A stretch of DNA of 58,188 nucleotides from Fibrobacterota bacterium (GTDB lineage Bacteria > Fibrobacterota > Fibrobacteria > UBA11236). Each line of letters opens with the position of its first letter. Position 1 is the stretch's first letter. The notes below the pieces were generated by a model. The model saw only the letters and a list, made by a program, of their open reading frames with translations, was not told the origin of the DNA and did no database searches. Shown in pieces: positions 16,035-25,531 of the stretch. Location: contig JAHFCH010000016.1 in NCBI GenBank assembly GCA_023249635.1, positions 1 to 58,188 of the forward strand. Reading direction: 5' to 3'. The position numbers and the translations under genes were made by a program.

Positions 16035-18293
16035 TTACTTGGAGACTTTGACGCCGTCCTGGAAAACCGTACCGTCGGATTGGAATTGCACCTTGGACTC
16101 CATCGCGGGCTTGCCCGTCGGAGTCTTATTGCAAGTACCCGTGCCCGATAAATCCTGCCCGAAGGAATATTCGCCCGTGGCCACGGAGGCTCCCGCGGCA
16201 TCTTTATCCTGCTGCGATACGTGCGGAGTACCCGAGGCGTCGCTCCAGGTATAGGTCCGCTTCACGCCGCCCTCGGTCTTGGCCATCACCGCGGAGTCGC
16301 CGTGGATGGCTATGGTTGCCGTCCCTGCCGCCGATACGCGGGTCATGGCGAAACCGTCACCATCGGCGACCACGGTAACGTGGATCTCGGGACCGGCCTT
16401 GCCGTTGGTCACGCGTTGGTAGCGGTAATCGCCCGTGCCCTTGGCCGCGTTGATGGTGCCGGTCAGGATTTCCTTGGTCTTCTCCCCGCCCTTGAAGTCT
16501 AGCAGGGAGGTGGTATCGGCGAATTCGCCCGTGGCGGCGTCGTAGAAGCCGGTATTCTTGGCGCCCTGGCCCAGTACCTGGGTATAGGTACCCGCGCCGG
16601 CCGGAGAACCGCCGCCCGTCGATACCGTCGAATCCCCGGATTCGAAGAAGTCGGTGCGGCGCCAGCTGGAGACGTCGTTGGGCAGGTCGAATTCCTTGGT
16701 GAGTACGCTGCGCACGATGCTCTTGGCGGAAGAGGGGTTCATGCGCGATTCGGTCACGTAGGTGCCGGCCTTGGGCTGCAAAGCCGCTCCATAGGCCACG
16801 GCGGCGGTGAACAACACCGAGGACGAGATGGCCTGCGCACCTTGCTTGTTCCAGGTCTGGGCGTACCACATCGCCACCTTGTCATCGCCGGCATCGGCCA
16901 GGTTGCCGGGTATCAGCCAGGTTACCCTGAGGGTCGAGTCCGCGTCGCCATGGGATTTCCAACCCGTCAGGTCGGTCTTCTCCCAGATTTGCACGGTATC
17001 CCCGCCACCAAAGGCGGTCTTGCCGGGAATGCGCGAGTAGACCAGCAGCTTACGTCCGTCGGCATACTTGCGGTTGGAAGCGTAGTAGGTGACCTTGGCG
17101 GTGGCGCCACGGGTTCCGGAAAGATCCTGCTGCAGGCTATCGCTCCATTCGGTCACGCTGTCGGTGGGCGTATATAGGTTGGATATCCAGGCTTTGTTGG
17201 CCGCGGTGGCCGGGTTCCAGAAGAATCCGTCCCCGTCGACATCGCCGTAACGGGTCGCGACGAGATCCTTGCCTTTACCGTCCACGGTCAAACTGTTGTA
17301 GGGATACAATTCATTATCGTCGGCCAGCAGGTATTTGCCATCGGCTCCGGGGCCGAAGGTCTCGTAGTCGAGACGGAACACGCCCCCGCCCAGCTCGCTA
17401 TACGAGTCGCGGTGGACCTTGATTTTGACGCCTGCATCGGCCGCCAGCACCAGGCTGTCGCCGTCGCCGTCATAGGTGCGCTGCCAGGAAACGGTACGGC
17501 CGCCTACGAACACGGAATCGGTCCAGCCCATGGGGGAGCCTTCGCCGATGCTGTCGTAGTAATTGGTGGATCCGTGGATGGTCGGGTACAGGGATTTCCA
17601 GGTGGTATCGCCATGCACCGTGACCCAGGTCTTGAGCAGGCGGATCTTCTTGCCGGCGATGGCTTCGTTGAGGATGCCGTCGCCGTCCTGATCCGAGACC
17701 ACGTACCGCATCCGCGCGCCGTTGGCGTAGGCGCGGCTGCCCTTATGCCCAAGCACGGTACGATCGGTCAGCGAATACGGCCATTTGTAGGTAAGTGTGT
17801 CGATGGCCTTGACGGTGGCCCCCGCTTCGGCGAACTCGTATTCGTGCACCCATAGGATATGCCCGCTCGAGGAATCGTCGTAAACGAAGTAGGTGGAATC
17901 AGGTCCCGCGGAGGCGGCCTGTTTGCCGAGCGCGGAGCGTTTAAGCAGGGCGTTGGCCATCATGGGGCGCGGCTTGGCGGCCAGGCTCGCGCTGCCGGGC
18001 GCCGGGGGGGCGCCGAAGGTCGGGATCTTGCCATCGGGGGTAAGCGTCGGTTCCGAGGCGGTCGCCTTCATGCCCGTGAGTCGCTGACGCGACGAGGCGT
18101 CGCGGTTGAGCTCGTAGGCCGGGAGCAGCATCGCCGAAGCTTCGCTGTCCGATTTGGCCTGGGCGGCCGACGCCGTCTCATTGTCTTTGGCCGAGGTATC
18201 TTCGCCGGCGGGATTCTTGGCGCAGGCCACGAGCAACGCGGCGGCGGCGAGCAGGGACATCCAGGTTGCGGAGCGCAAGGTGGGCTTATTCAT
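16035..18293 (-). CDS. Large lipoprotein of unknown function
   Basis: 752 residues. The start at 18293 is set by AAGGGAG six bases upstream and by the lipoprotein signal MNKPTLRSATWMSLLAAAALLVAC. A longer frame reaches upstream but only crosses the preceding gene. The mature protein starts with an Asp/Glu/Ser/Ala-rich linker. It then has many short polar beta-type segments rich in Asp and Gly (YDGDGDSLVLAADAGVKIK, YGDVDGDGFFWN) that could bind calcium. No known domain was recognised. The gene overlaps the upstream lipoprotein gene by 8 bases, so the two are translationally coupled and probably act together at the cell envelope. Confidence 0.7.
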   Translation of the reverse strand: MNKPTLRSATWMSLLAAAALLVACAKNPAGEDTSAKDNETASAAQAKSDSEASAMLLPAYELNRDASSRQRLTGMKATASEPTLTPDGKIPTFGAPPAPGSASLAAKPRPMMANALLKRSALGKQAASAGPDSTYFVYDDSSSGHILWVHEYEFAEAGATVKAIDTLTYKWPYSLTDRTVLGHKGSRAYANGARMRYVVSDQDGDGILNEAIAGKKIRLLKTWVTVHGDTTWKSLYPTIHGSTNYYDSIGEGSPMGWTDSVFVGGRTVSWQRTYDGDGDSLVLAADAGVKIKVHRDSYSELGGGVFRLDYETFGPGADGKYLLADDNELYPYNSLTVDGKGKDLVATRYGDVDGDGFFWNPATAANKAWISNLYTPTDSVTEWSDSLQQDLSGTRGATAKVTYYASNRKYADGRKLLVYSRIPGKTAFGGGDTVQIWEKTDLTGWKSHGDADSTLRVTWLIPGNLADAGDDKVAMWYAQTWNKQGAQAISSSVLFTAAVAYGAALQPKAGTYVTESRMNPSSAKSIVRSVLTKEFDLPNDVSSWRRTDFFESGDSTVSTGGGSPAGAGTYTQVLGQGAKNTGFYDAATGEFADTTSLLDFKGGEKTKEILTGTINAAKGTGDYRYQRVTNGKAGPEIHVTVVADGDGFAMTRVSAAGTATIAIHGDSAVMAKTEGGVKRTYTWSDASGTPHVSQQDKDAAGASVATGEYSFGQDLSGTGTCNKTPTGKPAMESKVQFQSDGTVFQDGVKVSK

Positions 18294-19161
18294 GTGCGGC
18301 TCCCTTCTGCAGGATGGTGCCGGGCAGGGTACCATTGATGGTGACCTTGCCGACCTTACCCAAGGTAACGGAAAGTTTCCCCGAACCCGTAGTAGGGCCG
18401 ACCCAACCCAGGGTAACGGCCTTGGTATCGTCCGTACCGGCCGAGACCGTGAAGGTGGTAGTACCGCTGTAGAGCAGGCCACTGAAGGTATTCAGGTCGC
18501 CATAGGCTTCCAGGACCACGGCATGGCTGCCGATTGTCACGTAGTCGAAGAAGACGCTTACGCTCTGGCCTCCCGTGAAGCCGGCGTTGAACACGGAATC
18601 CGCCTTGATGACCCCATCCAGCTTCATCAGTACGCGTTTTACTTTGACGGCATCCTTGCCGGTACCGGAGGTCGAGGAGGCGATGCTGTCCGGCAAGGCA
18701 TTGAAGTTGGCCTGGTACATGGCGAACCGCGAAGCCAGGTTGAGGCTGACCACGGCCGTGTCGGCGGGTTTGACGTAGAAGGCGGCCGTGCTCCCCGTGT
18801 GGACGACGGAATCCTTGGCGTCCAAGGTCTTGGCCGAAATCGTCCAATTGCGCAGGGGCTTCAGGGTATATGCCTTGGTTACCGTAACCTGGGTGTTTCC
18901 CGAGACCGAGCTGGTATCGCGGATGGTGTCCGGAGGCGTGGCCCCGGATATCCCCGTGACGATCAGCTTGGAAAGGTTGATGGTGCTCGACTTGGCGAGC
19001 GCCCCCACCTTACCGAGGATGACCGTGGTGTTGACTTGTCCCTGGGGGACGCTATTGGCATCCACCTCGGGATCGGCGGGCGCGTTGCCGCAGCCCGAGA
19101 GGGGCAGCAGCCATGCGGCCAGAAAGGCAATGTTGGTTAAATGTCTCCGGCGGTTCAGCAT
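18286..19161 (-). CDS. Lipoprotein of unknown function, coupled to the large lipoprotein
   Basis: 291 residues from the ATG at 19161, chosen for its GGAG about 8 bases upstream and the lipobox (AAWLLPLSGC). The mature part is Thr/Ser/Val-rich with predicted beta strands. The phrase LGKVG recurs near the start and end (VILGKVGALAKSS, VTLGKVGKVTI), suggesting a duplicated Ig-like or PEGA-like fold. No enzyme motif is visible. It is the first gene of a two-gene unit with the 752-residue lipoprotein. Joint function at the outer membrane is inference. Confidence 0.7.
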   Translation of the reverse strand: MLNRRRHLTNIAFLAAWLLPLSGCGNAPADPEVDANSVPQGQVNTTVILGKVGALAKSSTINLSKLIVTGISGATPPDTIRDTSSVSGNTQVTVTKAYTLKPLRNWTISAKTLDAKDSVVHTGSTAAFYVKPADTAVVSLNLASRFAMYQANFNALPDSIASSTSGTGKDAVKVKRVLMKLDGVIKADSVFNAGFTGGQSVSVFFDYVTIGSHAVVLEAYGDLNTFSGLLYSGTTTFTVSAGTDDTKAVTLGWVGPTTGSGKLSVTLGKVGKVTINGTLPGTILQKGAAHE

Positions 19162-19719
19162 CCGTGCGTCTCCGTGGGGGCGAGTGGGGTGAATAGTTTC
19201 GAATCTCTTTCCCAAGGATATCGGTAGGCGCGTACGGAATGTAAGGGGGTGGAGGGTATTTATTTTCAGCGGTTGTCCGTATATCTCCTTAATCCACCGG
19301 AAGATAGGGGAATACACTATTCGGCTCACCCGTGAGGATATGGGATGCTTTGCGGTAGTTGGGGGAAAGGGCCCGGTGCCATTCCGGGCCGATACGGGCC
19401 CGAACCCGGCGTAACCTCATGACGGAAAGTGAGTCGAAACGCGAGTCTCGGCGGTATCGTTGGAATGTCGCGGAATGGCGGCCAGGGTAACAATAACGTT
19501 ACCGTAACGTCCCTCTGCATATATTCCGGCTATCGGTTCGGCGCCCGCCGTCCCGATGCAATAAATGCCGCAAACCGTCCCACACTCGCTCTCATTGCGA
19601 GTCTTTCCCGCCCGGAAAACCATGTTCCGGCATCCGGCACCGTCCCGGCGGTCGCGGTATATTCAGGCGTAAGTGACGGTGGGGACTGTCATTTCCACGA
19701 CATAACGAGGTTGGCGAAT
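19162..19719. promoter_or_regulatory. Divergent control region before chitinase 1
   Basis: 558 bases without a supported gene; the open frame running into the chitinase is an upstream extension lacking a signal peptide. A dyad at 19486-19503 (GGTAAC, 6 bases, GTTACC) is operator-like. Otherwise nothing specific is seen. Confidence 0.4.
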
Positions 19720-20808
19720 ATGAAGAGCTTCACCGCCGTGCTTGCGTTCCTGGGTATTCTGGTCTCCGCCGCTTCCGCGCAAAACAAATACCTGGGTTGG
19801 TCCCTGGGTTATTTCACCACCTGGGACAATACCTACACTCCGGAAAACCTGCCCTGGGAGTCCTTCACCCACATGGCATACTTCCAGGTCTGGCCCAACA
19901 GCGACGGCTCCCTGCAGTTGCCGAACGAGGGCATGGCCAAGCGTCTTATCGCCGAAGGGCATAAGCGCGGCAAGAAGGTGATCTTCTGCGTCGGCGGCGC
20001 CGGCGTGAAGGATGCCTTCAAGGGCGCCTGCTCCAATGCCAACCGCGGCAAATTCATCTCCAACATGCTGGCCTACCTTAAGAAGCTCGGGTACGATGGG
20101 TTCGACACCGATTGGGAGGAGAACTTCGACGACGCTTTGTTCATCGCATGGCATAAGGATCTGCGCGACTCCATCAACAAGCTGGTCCCCGTACCTTTAA
20201 TGACCATCGCCGCCGAGGATTGGTTCGCGACCACGGCCAAGGTCCACATGTACGTCGATCAGGTGAATGACATGCGCTACACCGGCACCTCGGCGGCCAA
20301 CTACCCCAAGAGCCTGAGCGTCTTCACAAATGCGGGTGCCGACAAGGCCAAGATCGGCGCCGGCCTGGGTATCAGCATGGGCATGACGGTACAGCAAGTA
20401 ACGGACATGAGCAACATGGTGCTGGCCCAGGGATACGGTGGGCTTATCCAATGGGATGTGACCAAGAACGGCGGCGCTCCCGCCAACATGTCCGCGATTT
20501 CGAAATTCATCAATCCGTCCGTCGGCATTTTCACCTCCGGCCCCACCAAGTATTCCGAGCAGGTGACCCTGGCGATGGGGCCCGACGGGCATCTCCGCTA
20601 CTCCATTCCCACGTCGGCCATAGGCTCCCATCTCGACCTGGGCGTTTACGATATGCAGGGCGCCCGCGTGAAGACATTGCTCCACGGGCCCGCCATGGGC
20701 GGCTCGTTCAGCGTGCCGTTCCACCGTCCGGGCACGGCCGGCGCCTATGTGGTGCGATTGTCCGCGGGCGGCGCCTACCAGGCTTCGCAAGCGGTGATGG
20801 CGAGATGA
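19720..20808 (+). CDS. GH18 chitinase 1 with type IX-like C-terminal sorting domain
   Basis: 362 residues from the ATG at 19720, which has GAGG about 10 bases upstream and begins a signal peptide (SFTAVLAFLGILVSAASA). The GH18 barrel opens with KYLGWSLGYFTTWDNTYTP. The SxGG-type strand is VIFCVGGAG, and the catalytic DGFDTDWE motif is intact, with the acid Glu133. The enzyme should cleave beta-1,4 GlcNAc links in chitin. The last 65 residues (LGVYDMQGARVKTLLHGP to AGAYVVRLSAGG) look like the C-terminal sorting/FlgD-like domain used by the type IX secretion system, so the protein is probably exported to the surface. It is paralogous to the two chitinases at 24.4 and 25.9 kb and closest to the third. 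Confidence 0.93.
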   Translation: MKSFTAVLAFLGILVSAASAQNKYLGWSLGYFTTWDNTYTPENLPWESFTHMAYFQVWPNSDGSLQLPNEGMAKRLIAEGHKRGKKVIFCVGGAGVKDAFKGACSNANRGKFISNMLAYLKKLGYDGFDTDWEENFDDALFIAWHKDLRDSINKLVPVPLMTIAAEDWFATTAKVHMYVDQVNDMRYTGTSAANYPKSLSVFTNAGADKAKIGAGLGISMGMTVQQVTDMSNMVLAQGYGGLIQWDVTKNGGAPANMSAISKFINPSVGIFTSGPTKYSEQVTLAMGPDGHLRYSIPTSAIGSHLDLGVYDMQGARVKTLLHGPAMGGSFSVPFHRPGTAGAYVVRLSAGGAYQASQAVMAR

Positions 20809-20817
20809 ACGGAGCCT

Positions 20818-20845
20818 GGACGCGGCCATCGCCACGGCCGTCCGG
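20818..20845. terminator. Hairpin between convergent chitinase 1 and lipoprotein genes
   Basis: GGAC plus GGCC arms pair with GGCC plus GTCC across an 8-base loop, with small bulges. It lies 10 bases after the chitinase stop and just beyond the stop of the convergent gene. No T-run. Confidence 0.35.
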
Positions 20846-20851
20846 AACCGC

Positions 20852-22147
20852 TTAGTTCAGATTGGATTTCTCGACCAGGGTGTAGCCCGTCGCGGGCGCT
20901 TTCACCATATCCAATACCAAATCCGCGCTGCCTTTATCCCCGGCCGCAGCGAGCCGTTTCAGGTTCTTGACGATCTGGTTGTGCTTGTTATCCTCGAGGG
21001 TGATTCCGTCGGACGATTCGGATACGTAAAGCGGGATAGGGGCGAAGACGGGGAATTCCCCCTTCGGGCCGACCAGGCTGCGGGTGGAAGCGGCGACGAT
21101 ATTGGAGCCGTTGAAATACAGATCGACGCTGATGCGCATGGTTTCCCCCGTCCTGGGTTGATCCTGGGCCGCGAAAAGATAGGTCTCGCGGGAAATGACA
21201 TCTCCTTTGCGATACGGGACCGGGGTCGCATCCAGGAAAGGTACCGTAAAGTTGCCCACGCCGTTCGGCCCCATCAGTTCCACCTTCTTGGGATAGTTCT
21301 CCGCCGATATCGAATCGAAGGCCGTAATGAATTGATCGGGATTGAACACGAGCATTACCTGCAACTGCCCTATGGGTACCGCGATGAGGGTGTCGATCGG
21401 TTTACCCGATTCGGTCCGCCCGGTATCCCGGATCATCTTTACCCCCGACAAATCCTCCTTGGTCAGGCTTAAGGGTTTCAGCAGGTGGAACAAGGTGCCG
21501 CCGTTGTTCTTCATGACGATCGCGGTTTGCGCGGGCCCCGTCAGCACGTCGCCCAACATGGTCGTGTAGCCCGTATAGTCATCCTTGGAGAATTCGGTGG
21601 TCCCGGGTTTGGTATATACGGTTTTCCCGTCGCCGATGGAAGCGGAGGCCCTGACGCGGAACGGCTTGGCCCATCCCAGGCTCACCCAATTGTAGTCGCC
21701 CAGCATGGTCGAATCGTACTCGGCCGCCTGGGTGATCTTTTCGCGGCCGGCCGCCGTCATGAAGTCGACGTAGAATTTGTCTTTTTCCGGATCGAGGGCG
21801 TTCTCCGCCGTCAAAAGCGTGTCGGTCTTATCCGTCACGAGTTCCGTCTGGTTGAAGAAGCGCAGGGAGGGCCCGCTGGGAGCGCCTGTGGATGCGGAGT
21901 ATTCGCGGATCAAATCAATGGAACTGACGGCCACCTGGAAGCTTTCCAATTGGGCTCCGCCCACCCCTTCGGCATGCTTCAAGAGCGCGCCGGCCATCTG
22001 GGTGGATTTCGCCACCGCCACCAAACCGACCTTGGCGGTCTTTTTCTTCCCGCCGTCCTTGTTCCCGTCCGAGCCCGAATCGCAAGCGATAAAGAGAAAG
22101 CCCGACAGCGCGGACAGGACCAACGCGGATTTCGGATTGTGTCGCAT
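20852..22147 (-). CDS. Lipoprotein of unknown function
   Basis: 431 residues. The start at 22147 begins the lipoprotein signal SALVLSALSGFLFIAC; the frame continues upstream without signal character. The mature protein starts with a Gly/Lys/Asp linker, then a long region of mixed strands (VAVSSIDLIREYS, TMLGDYNWVSLGWAKPFRV, IPLYVSESSDGITLE). No known domain was recognised. Its form resembles outer-surface lipoproteins abundant in FCB-group genomes. It is convergent with chitinase 1 and divergent from rtcA. Confidence 0.7.
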   Translation of the reverse strand: MRHNPKSALVLSALSGFLFIACDSGSDGNKDGGKKKTAKVGLVAVAKSTQMAGALLKHAEGVGGAQLESFQVAVSSIDLIREYSASTGAPSGPSLRFFNQTELVTDKTDTLLTAENALDPEKDKFYVDFMTAAGREKITQAAEYDSTMLGDYNWVSLGWAKPFRVRASASIGDGKTVYTKPGTTEFSKDDYTGYTTMLGDVLTGPAQTAIVMKNNGGTLFHLLKPLSLTKEDLSGVKMIRDTGRTESGKPIDTLIAVPIGQLQVMLVFNPDQFITAFDSISAENYPKKVELMGPNGVGNFTVPFLDATPVPYRKGDVISRETYLFAAQDQPRTGETMRISVDLYFNGSNIVAASTRSLVGPKGEFPVFAPIPLYVSESSDGITLEDNKHNQIVKNLKRLAAAGDKGSADLVLDMVKAPATGYTLVEKSNLN

Positions 22148-22358
22148 GATGAACCCCCGGTACGAGAAAGACCCGACCAATTTTAGGAGTGGCGCCGGAA
22201 ACGTCAACGGGGAATCGCTACGGTAAGTACGGAAAAATCGCCCAACCGGGACGCCCGTCCAATAATTAAGTTTCCATTCCCGCCCGCGCCCGCCATGGCC
22301 GGGACGCGTTAATGGGGTTTTGCATGGATGCATCGTATTACCAAGGACCGGTACGGAC

Positions 22359-23375
22359 ATGATCGTATTGGACGGATCGGAAGGCGAAGGGGGAGGCCAA
22401 ATCCTCCGCTCCGCCCTGGCCTTATCCATGGCCAGCGGCAACCCCTTCCGCATCGGCCGCATCCGCGCCGGGCGCAAGAAGCCGGGCCTGCTGCGGCAAC
22501 ACCTTACCGCCGTGCGGGCAGCCGCCCGGGTGTGCACCGCCCAGGTGGAAGGCGCGGAGATGGGCTCGCAAGGGCTCGTCTTCCGACCCGGTCCCATGCT
22601 TCCGGGGGAATACAAGTTCGCCGTAGGCACGGCGGGCAGCTCCACCCTGGTTTTCCAGACCTTGATGCCGGCCCTGATCATGACCGGGAAGCCTTTCGCG
22701 TTGGGGTTGGAGGGCGGAACTCACAATCCCGCCGCACCCTGTCTCGATTTCCTCGATCGTGTCTATCTCGCGGCCCTGAAGCGCATCGGCGTCACGGCGG
22801 AAATCACCGTGGAGCGCCGCGGATTCTTCCCCTTGGGCGGCGGCAAGTGGCGCGTCGAGGTCACGCCCCCTGCGTCGTTCTCGCCGCTGCATATCGGCGA
22901 ACGCGGCAGCCTGAAAGCCATGACCGTGCGGATTATCTGGAGCAAGATCCCGCCCCAGGTGGCCGAACGCGCGCAGTCGCATTTGCTCGCGAAGCTGGGT
23001 TTGGAATCCCATCGCGTCACTGTAGCGGAGGACGCCGGTTCGCCGGGACCCGGTCACGTGATCCTGGGCGAATTGCAATACGACAACGTTTCCGAAATCA
23101 TCACCGGCTTCGGGGCCTTCGGCGCCTCCCCGGAAGCCCTGGCCGATGGCGTCATCGCCGACATGCGCCGTTACGAAAGCCGTCTCGCGCCGGTGGGTTC
23201 GCATCTGGCGGATCAATTGCTGTTGCCGATGGCGTTGGGCGCAGGAGGTTCCTTCCGCACCTCGGCACTCACGGCGCATTGCCGGACCAATATCGGGACC
23301 ATCGGTCGGTTCCTTAATCGGCCCATCGTAGTTCGCGAGCTCGCTAAGGATGATTTCGAAATCGGGATTGCCTAA
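22359..23375 (+). CDS. rtcA: RNA 3'-terminal phosphate cyclase
   Basis: 338 residues from the ATG at 22359, the same length as E. coli RtcA. The N-terminus has IVLDGSEGEGGGQILRSAL and RAGRKKPGLLRQHL. The centre has the family segment GGTHNPAAPCLDFL and the insert-domain Gly-rich PLGGGKWRVEV. The nucleophile that takes AMP is His307 in TAHCRTNIGT, matching His309 of the E. coli enzyme. It converts RNA 3'-phosphates to 2',3'-cyclic phosphates with ATP, in RNA repair or tRNA processing. No RtcB ligase or RtcR regulator is next to it. Confidence 0.95.
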   Translation: MIVLDGSEGEGGGQILRSALALSMASGNPFRIGRIRAGRKKPGLLRQHLTAVRAAARVCTAQVEGAEMGSQGLVFRPGPMLPGEYKFAVGTAGSSTLVFQTLMPALIMTGKPFALGLEGGTHNPAAPCLDFLDRVYLAALKRIGVTAEITVERRGFFPLGGGKWRVEVTPPASFSPLHIGERGSLKAMTVRIIWSKIPPQVAERAQSHLLAKLGLESHRVTVAEDAGSPGPGHVILGELQYDNVSEIITGFGAFGASPEALADGVIADMRRYESRLAPVGSHLADQLLLPMALGAGGSFRTSALTAHCRTNIGTIGRFLNRPIVVRELAKDDFEIGIA

Positions 23376-23388
23376 CGGCCAATCGAGG

Positions 23389-24087
23389 TCAGGACAGGAC
23401 CGACCCCGCCGTCTCCGTCACCAGCGGCCAAATCCTGCGCCGCTGCGCGTAGGCCGGCACCAGGTCGGCCTCGTTGAAATCGCGGTCCCACATCTTGCCG
23501 GTTTCGCTTACGCATAGCATCGGCTCACCGTCCACGAACAGGAACCAGAATCCCTGTGACGGCAGGCGGCCTTCGCGCTCCGGGCGCGGCGAGGCGTACA
23601 GGCACTTCTTCGCAAGCGGGAACAGGGAGAAATCGGGTCGCTCGCCCGAACCCATGCCTTCGGTCCCGTAATACCCGTTGCGGCATTCCCAGGGTCGCGA
23701 GGCCAGCGCCGCTTGTTCCAGCAAGGCGGACAGATAACGATACGCGAGGATGGCGGGCGTGGTGGAAGGCAGCCGCTTATAAGAAGGGATGCGCAACACC
23801 GCGCAGAGGATCTGCACTTTGTGGGCCAGGGAGCCCTCTTCCAAGATACCGGAAAAGAAATCGGTTTCGCGCGCCGTAAGCGGTTCGCCTTCCAAGGTCG
23901 CATGGCAAGTGAGGATTCCCGAGCGCGTCAGGCTGACCAGGGGGCGGCCCGTTCCGTCCATGAGACCCAGGCAATCGAACAGGCCCTGTCCCGGATGCGA
24001 CTCGAGCATACGCAAATCTTCGGGGCTGCGCCGCGCGATCTCGGTCATAAGGCGCCACGAAATGGCTTCGCGGAAGTTGATAAGCAC
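23389..24087 (-). CDS. Conserved-looking protein of unknown function
   Basis: 232 residues, soluble, no signal peptide or membrane segment. Features include RPLVSLTRSGILTCHATLEG, a central helical region (ILAYRYLSALLEQAALA), an aromatic segment GYYGTEGMG, and a C-terminal strand-rich stretch (GFWFLFVDGEPMLCVSETGK). The coding character is good and the frame is uninterrupted, but no family was recognised. It is convergent with rtcA, 13 bases away, and divergent from chitinase 2. Confidence 0.6.
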   Translation of the reverse strand: MLINFREAISWRLMTEIARRSPEDLRMLESHPGQGLFDCLGLMDGTGRPLVSLTRSGILTCHATLEGEPLTARETDFFSGILEEGSLAHKVQILCAVLRIPSYKRLPSTTPAILAYRYLSALLEQAALASRPWECRNGYYGTEGMGSGERPDFSLFPLAKKCLYASPRPEREGRLPSQGFWFLFVDGEPMLCVSETGKMWDRDFNEADLVPAYAQRRRIWPLVTETAGSVLS

Positions 24088-24199
24088 TCCCGAATCGGGG
24101 GGTTACGGATCCCAGGTTCTTATCCGAATGTATCACAGGGCCACGGGGGTGCCTGTGTCCGGGATCACGTCCTGCGGGCCGAAATCGGTCAAATTCCGC

Positions 24200-24212
24200 T
24201 TCCTGACAGGAA
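24200..24212. promoter_or_regulatory. Palindrome upstream of chitinase 2
   Basis: TTCCTG-A-CAGGAA, a perfect 13-base dyad in the 295-base gap between the unknown gene and chitinase 2, 170 bases before the start codon. It could be an operator. A similar sequence also occurs inside the CCA-enzyme gene near 57630, which weakens the case. Confidence 0.25.
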
Positions 24213-24382
24213 ACGATTCAGGGCAAAGCTGCGCGAATCCGCGCGGATAAGCCGCATGGCGCCCGTTGGGCCGGGAAATGGGAAGTGAGGCCGCGGCGCA
24301 AACGGGGCGGCCGCCTACCTTAAGGGGGCATTCCAGGGGGAACTGTCGTTATCGATCCACCCATGCTCCGGAGCGTTCAGAC

Positions 24383-25381
24383 ATGATCAGGAAACTCCCC
24401 CTTCTCCTCGCCGTCTTGGCCTGCGCCGCCCATGCCCAATACAAAGGGAAATACGTAGGCTGGTCCACCGGCTACTATTACGGCGGAACGCTGAGCGAAG
24501 GCGTATTCAAGGCCTTCACCCATCTCATGAATTTCCACGTCACCGTCAGCGGCAACGGATCCCTGGGCACGGGCGATTTGCGCGGAAGCGATCAGGCCGC
24601 GTTCGTGGCCAACTGCCACGCGCATAAGGTCAAAGCCCTGTTGAGCATCGGCGGCGAAGGCGATCATCCCGGTTTCGCCGCGGCCTGCCTGAACGCCTCC
24701 ACGCAGACGACCCTGGTCAAGAACATCATGGACATGACCCTCAAGTACGGGTACGACGGCGTCGATCTCGATTGGGAGGTGGCGGAAGATCCCAACTACG
24801 ACAACAGCCCCGCGAACGTGGCGCGTTTCCTCGCCTTCCATAAGCAGGTCCGGGATTCGGTGCGCCTCCATCCGCCCCTTATGATCACGGCCGCCATCAC
24901 CGACGATTGGTACCCCAATTGCAGCGCCGCCGTATGCTCCATCATGGATCAAGCCAATTCCATGTCCTATGACCAGACCGCGGCCAGCGAATGGCGCGAC
25001 GCTTCCATCGTATTCAAGTTGGGCGCCCCGAAGGCGAACCACGGAATCGGTTTCGACATGAACAATCTCGCCGACAATCTGGCCAAGTGCCGGCTGGCCA
25101 TCGACAGCTCTTTCGGCGGGGTAATGGCCTGGGACGTGGGCAAGTCAGCGGCGAACGCGTACGACTCCATCGCGCACTACGTCACCCACACTCCCACCAC
25201 CGGGGTGAGCCCCTTCCGGTACCGTACGGCGCGGGGCGCCCATCCCGGCTTCTTCACCGGCTCCAAAACGGGTTCGGCGATGGGGGGATATTCCGTAGCC
25301 GGCCGCTATATCCTGAAAATGTCCGAAGGTTCCATGGTGCTCGAAGCCAAATCCACGGAAGCGGGGCGCCTGCTTCCCTGA
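24383..25381 (+). CDS. GH18 chitinase 2
   Basis: 332 residues. The ATG at 24383 has GGAG about 9 bases upstream and starts a signal peptide (KLPLLLAVLACAAHA). The barrel begins KYVGWSTGYYYGG; ALLSIGGEGD is the SxGG strand and DGVDLDWE is the complete catalytic motif (acid Glu132). The end of the protein (GGYSVAGRYILKMSEG) resembles only the last strands of a sorting domain, so the tail seems reduced compared with chitinase 1. It is more diverged from chitinases 1 and 3 than they are from each other. Secretion and chitin cleavage are expected. Confidence 0.92.
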   Translation: MIRKLPLLLAVLACAAHAQYKGKYVGWSTGYYYGGTLSEGVFKAFTHLMNFHVTVSGNGSLGTGDLRGSDQAAFVANCHAHKVKALLSIGGEGDHPGFAAACLNASTQTTLVKNIMDMTLKYGYDGVDLDWEVAEDPNYDNSPANVARFLAFHKQVRDSVRLHPPLMITAAITDDWYPNCSAAVCSIMDQANSMSYDQTAASEWRDASIVFKLGAPKANHGIGFDMNNLADNLAKCRLAIDSSFGGVMAWDVGKSAANAYDSIAHYVTHTPTTGVSPFRYRTARGAHPGFFTGSKTGSAMGGYSVAGRYILKMSEGSMVLEAKSTEAGRLLP

Positions 25382-25404
25382 AGCCAAGCGCCGCCGCTCC
25401 GGGA

Positions 25405-25494
25405 TCACTGGCAACGCTTGTAGATATAGGTCGCGTCGATCGCGCCCTCCAATCCCACCAGGTTGCGCTGCAAATAATCCTGGCTGCACGGCAA
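25405..25494 (-). pseudogene. Possible C-terminal gene fragment
   Basis: A 29-codon minus-strand frame starting at a TTG directly after an in-frame TAG and ending GAIDATYIYKRCQ. It reads like the end of a real protein rather than random GC-rich sequence, and lies downstream of the DUF1653 gene on the same strand. It may be a remnant or a chance frame; no function is proposed. Confidence 0.25.
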
Positions 25495-25531
25495 CTACCG
25501 GATTGAAGCGAGATGGGATTGGCCGACCGGA

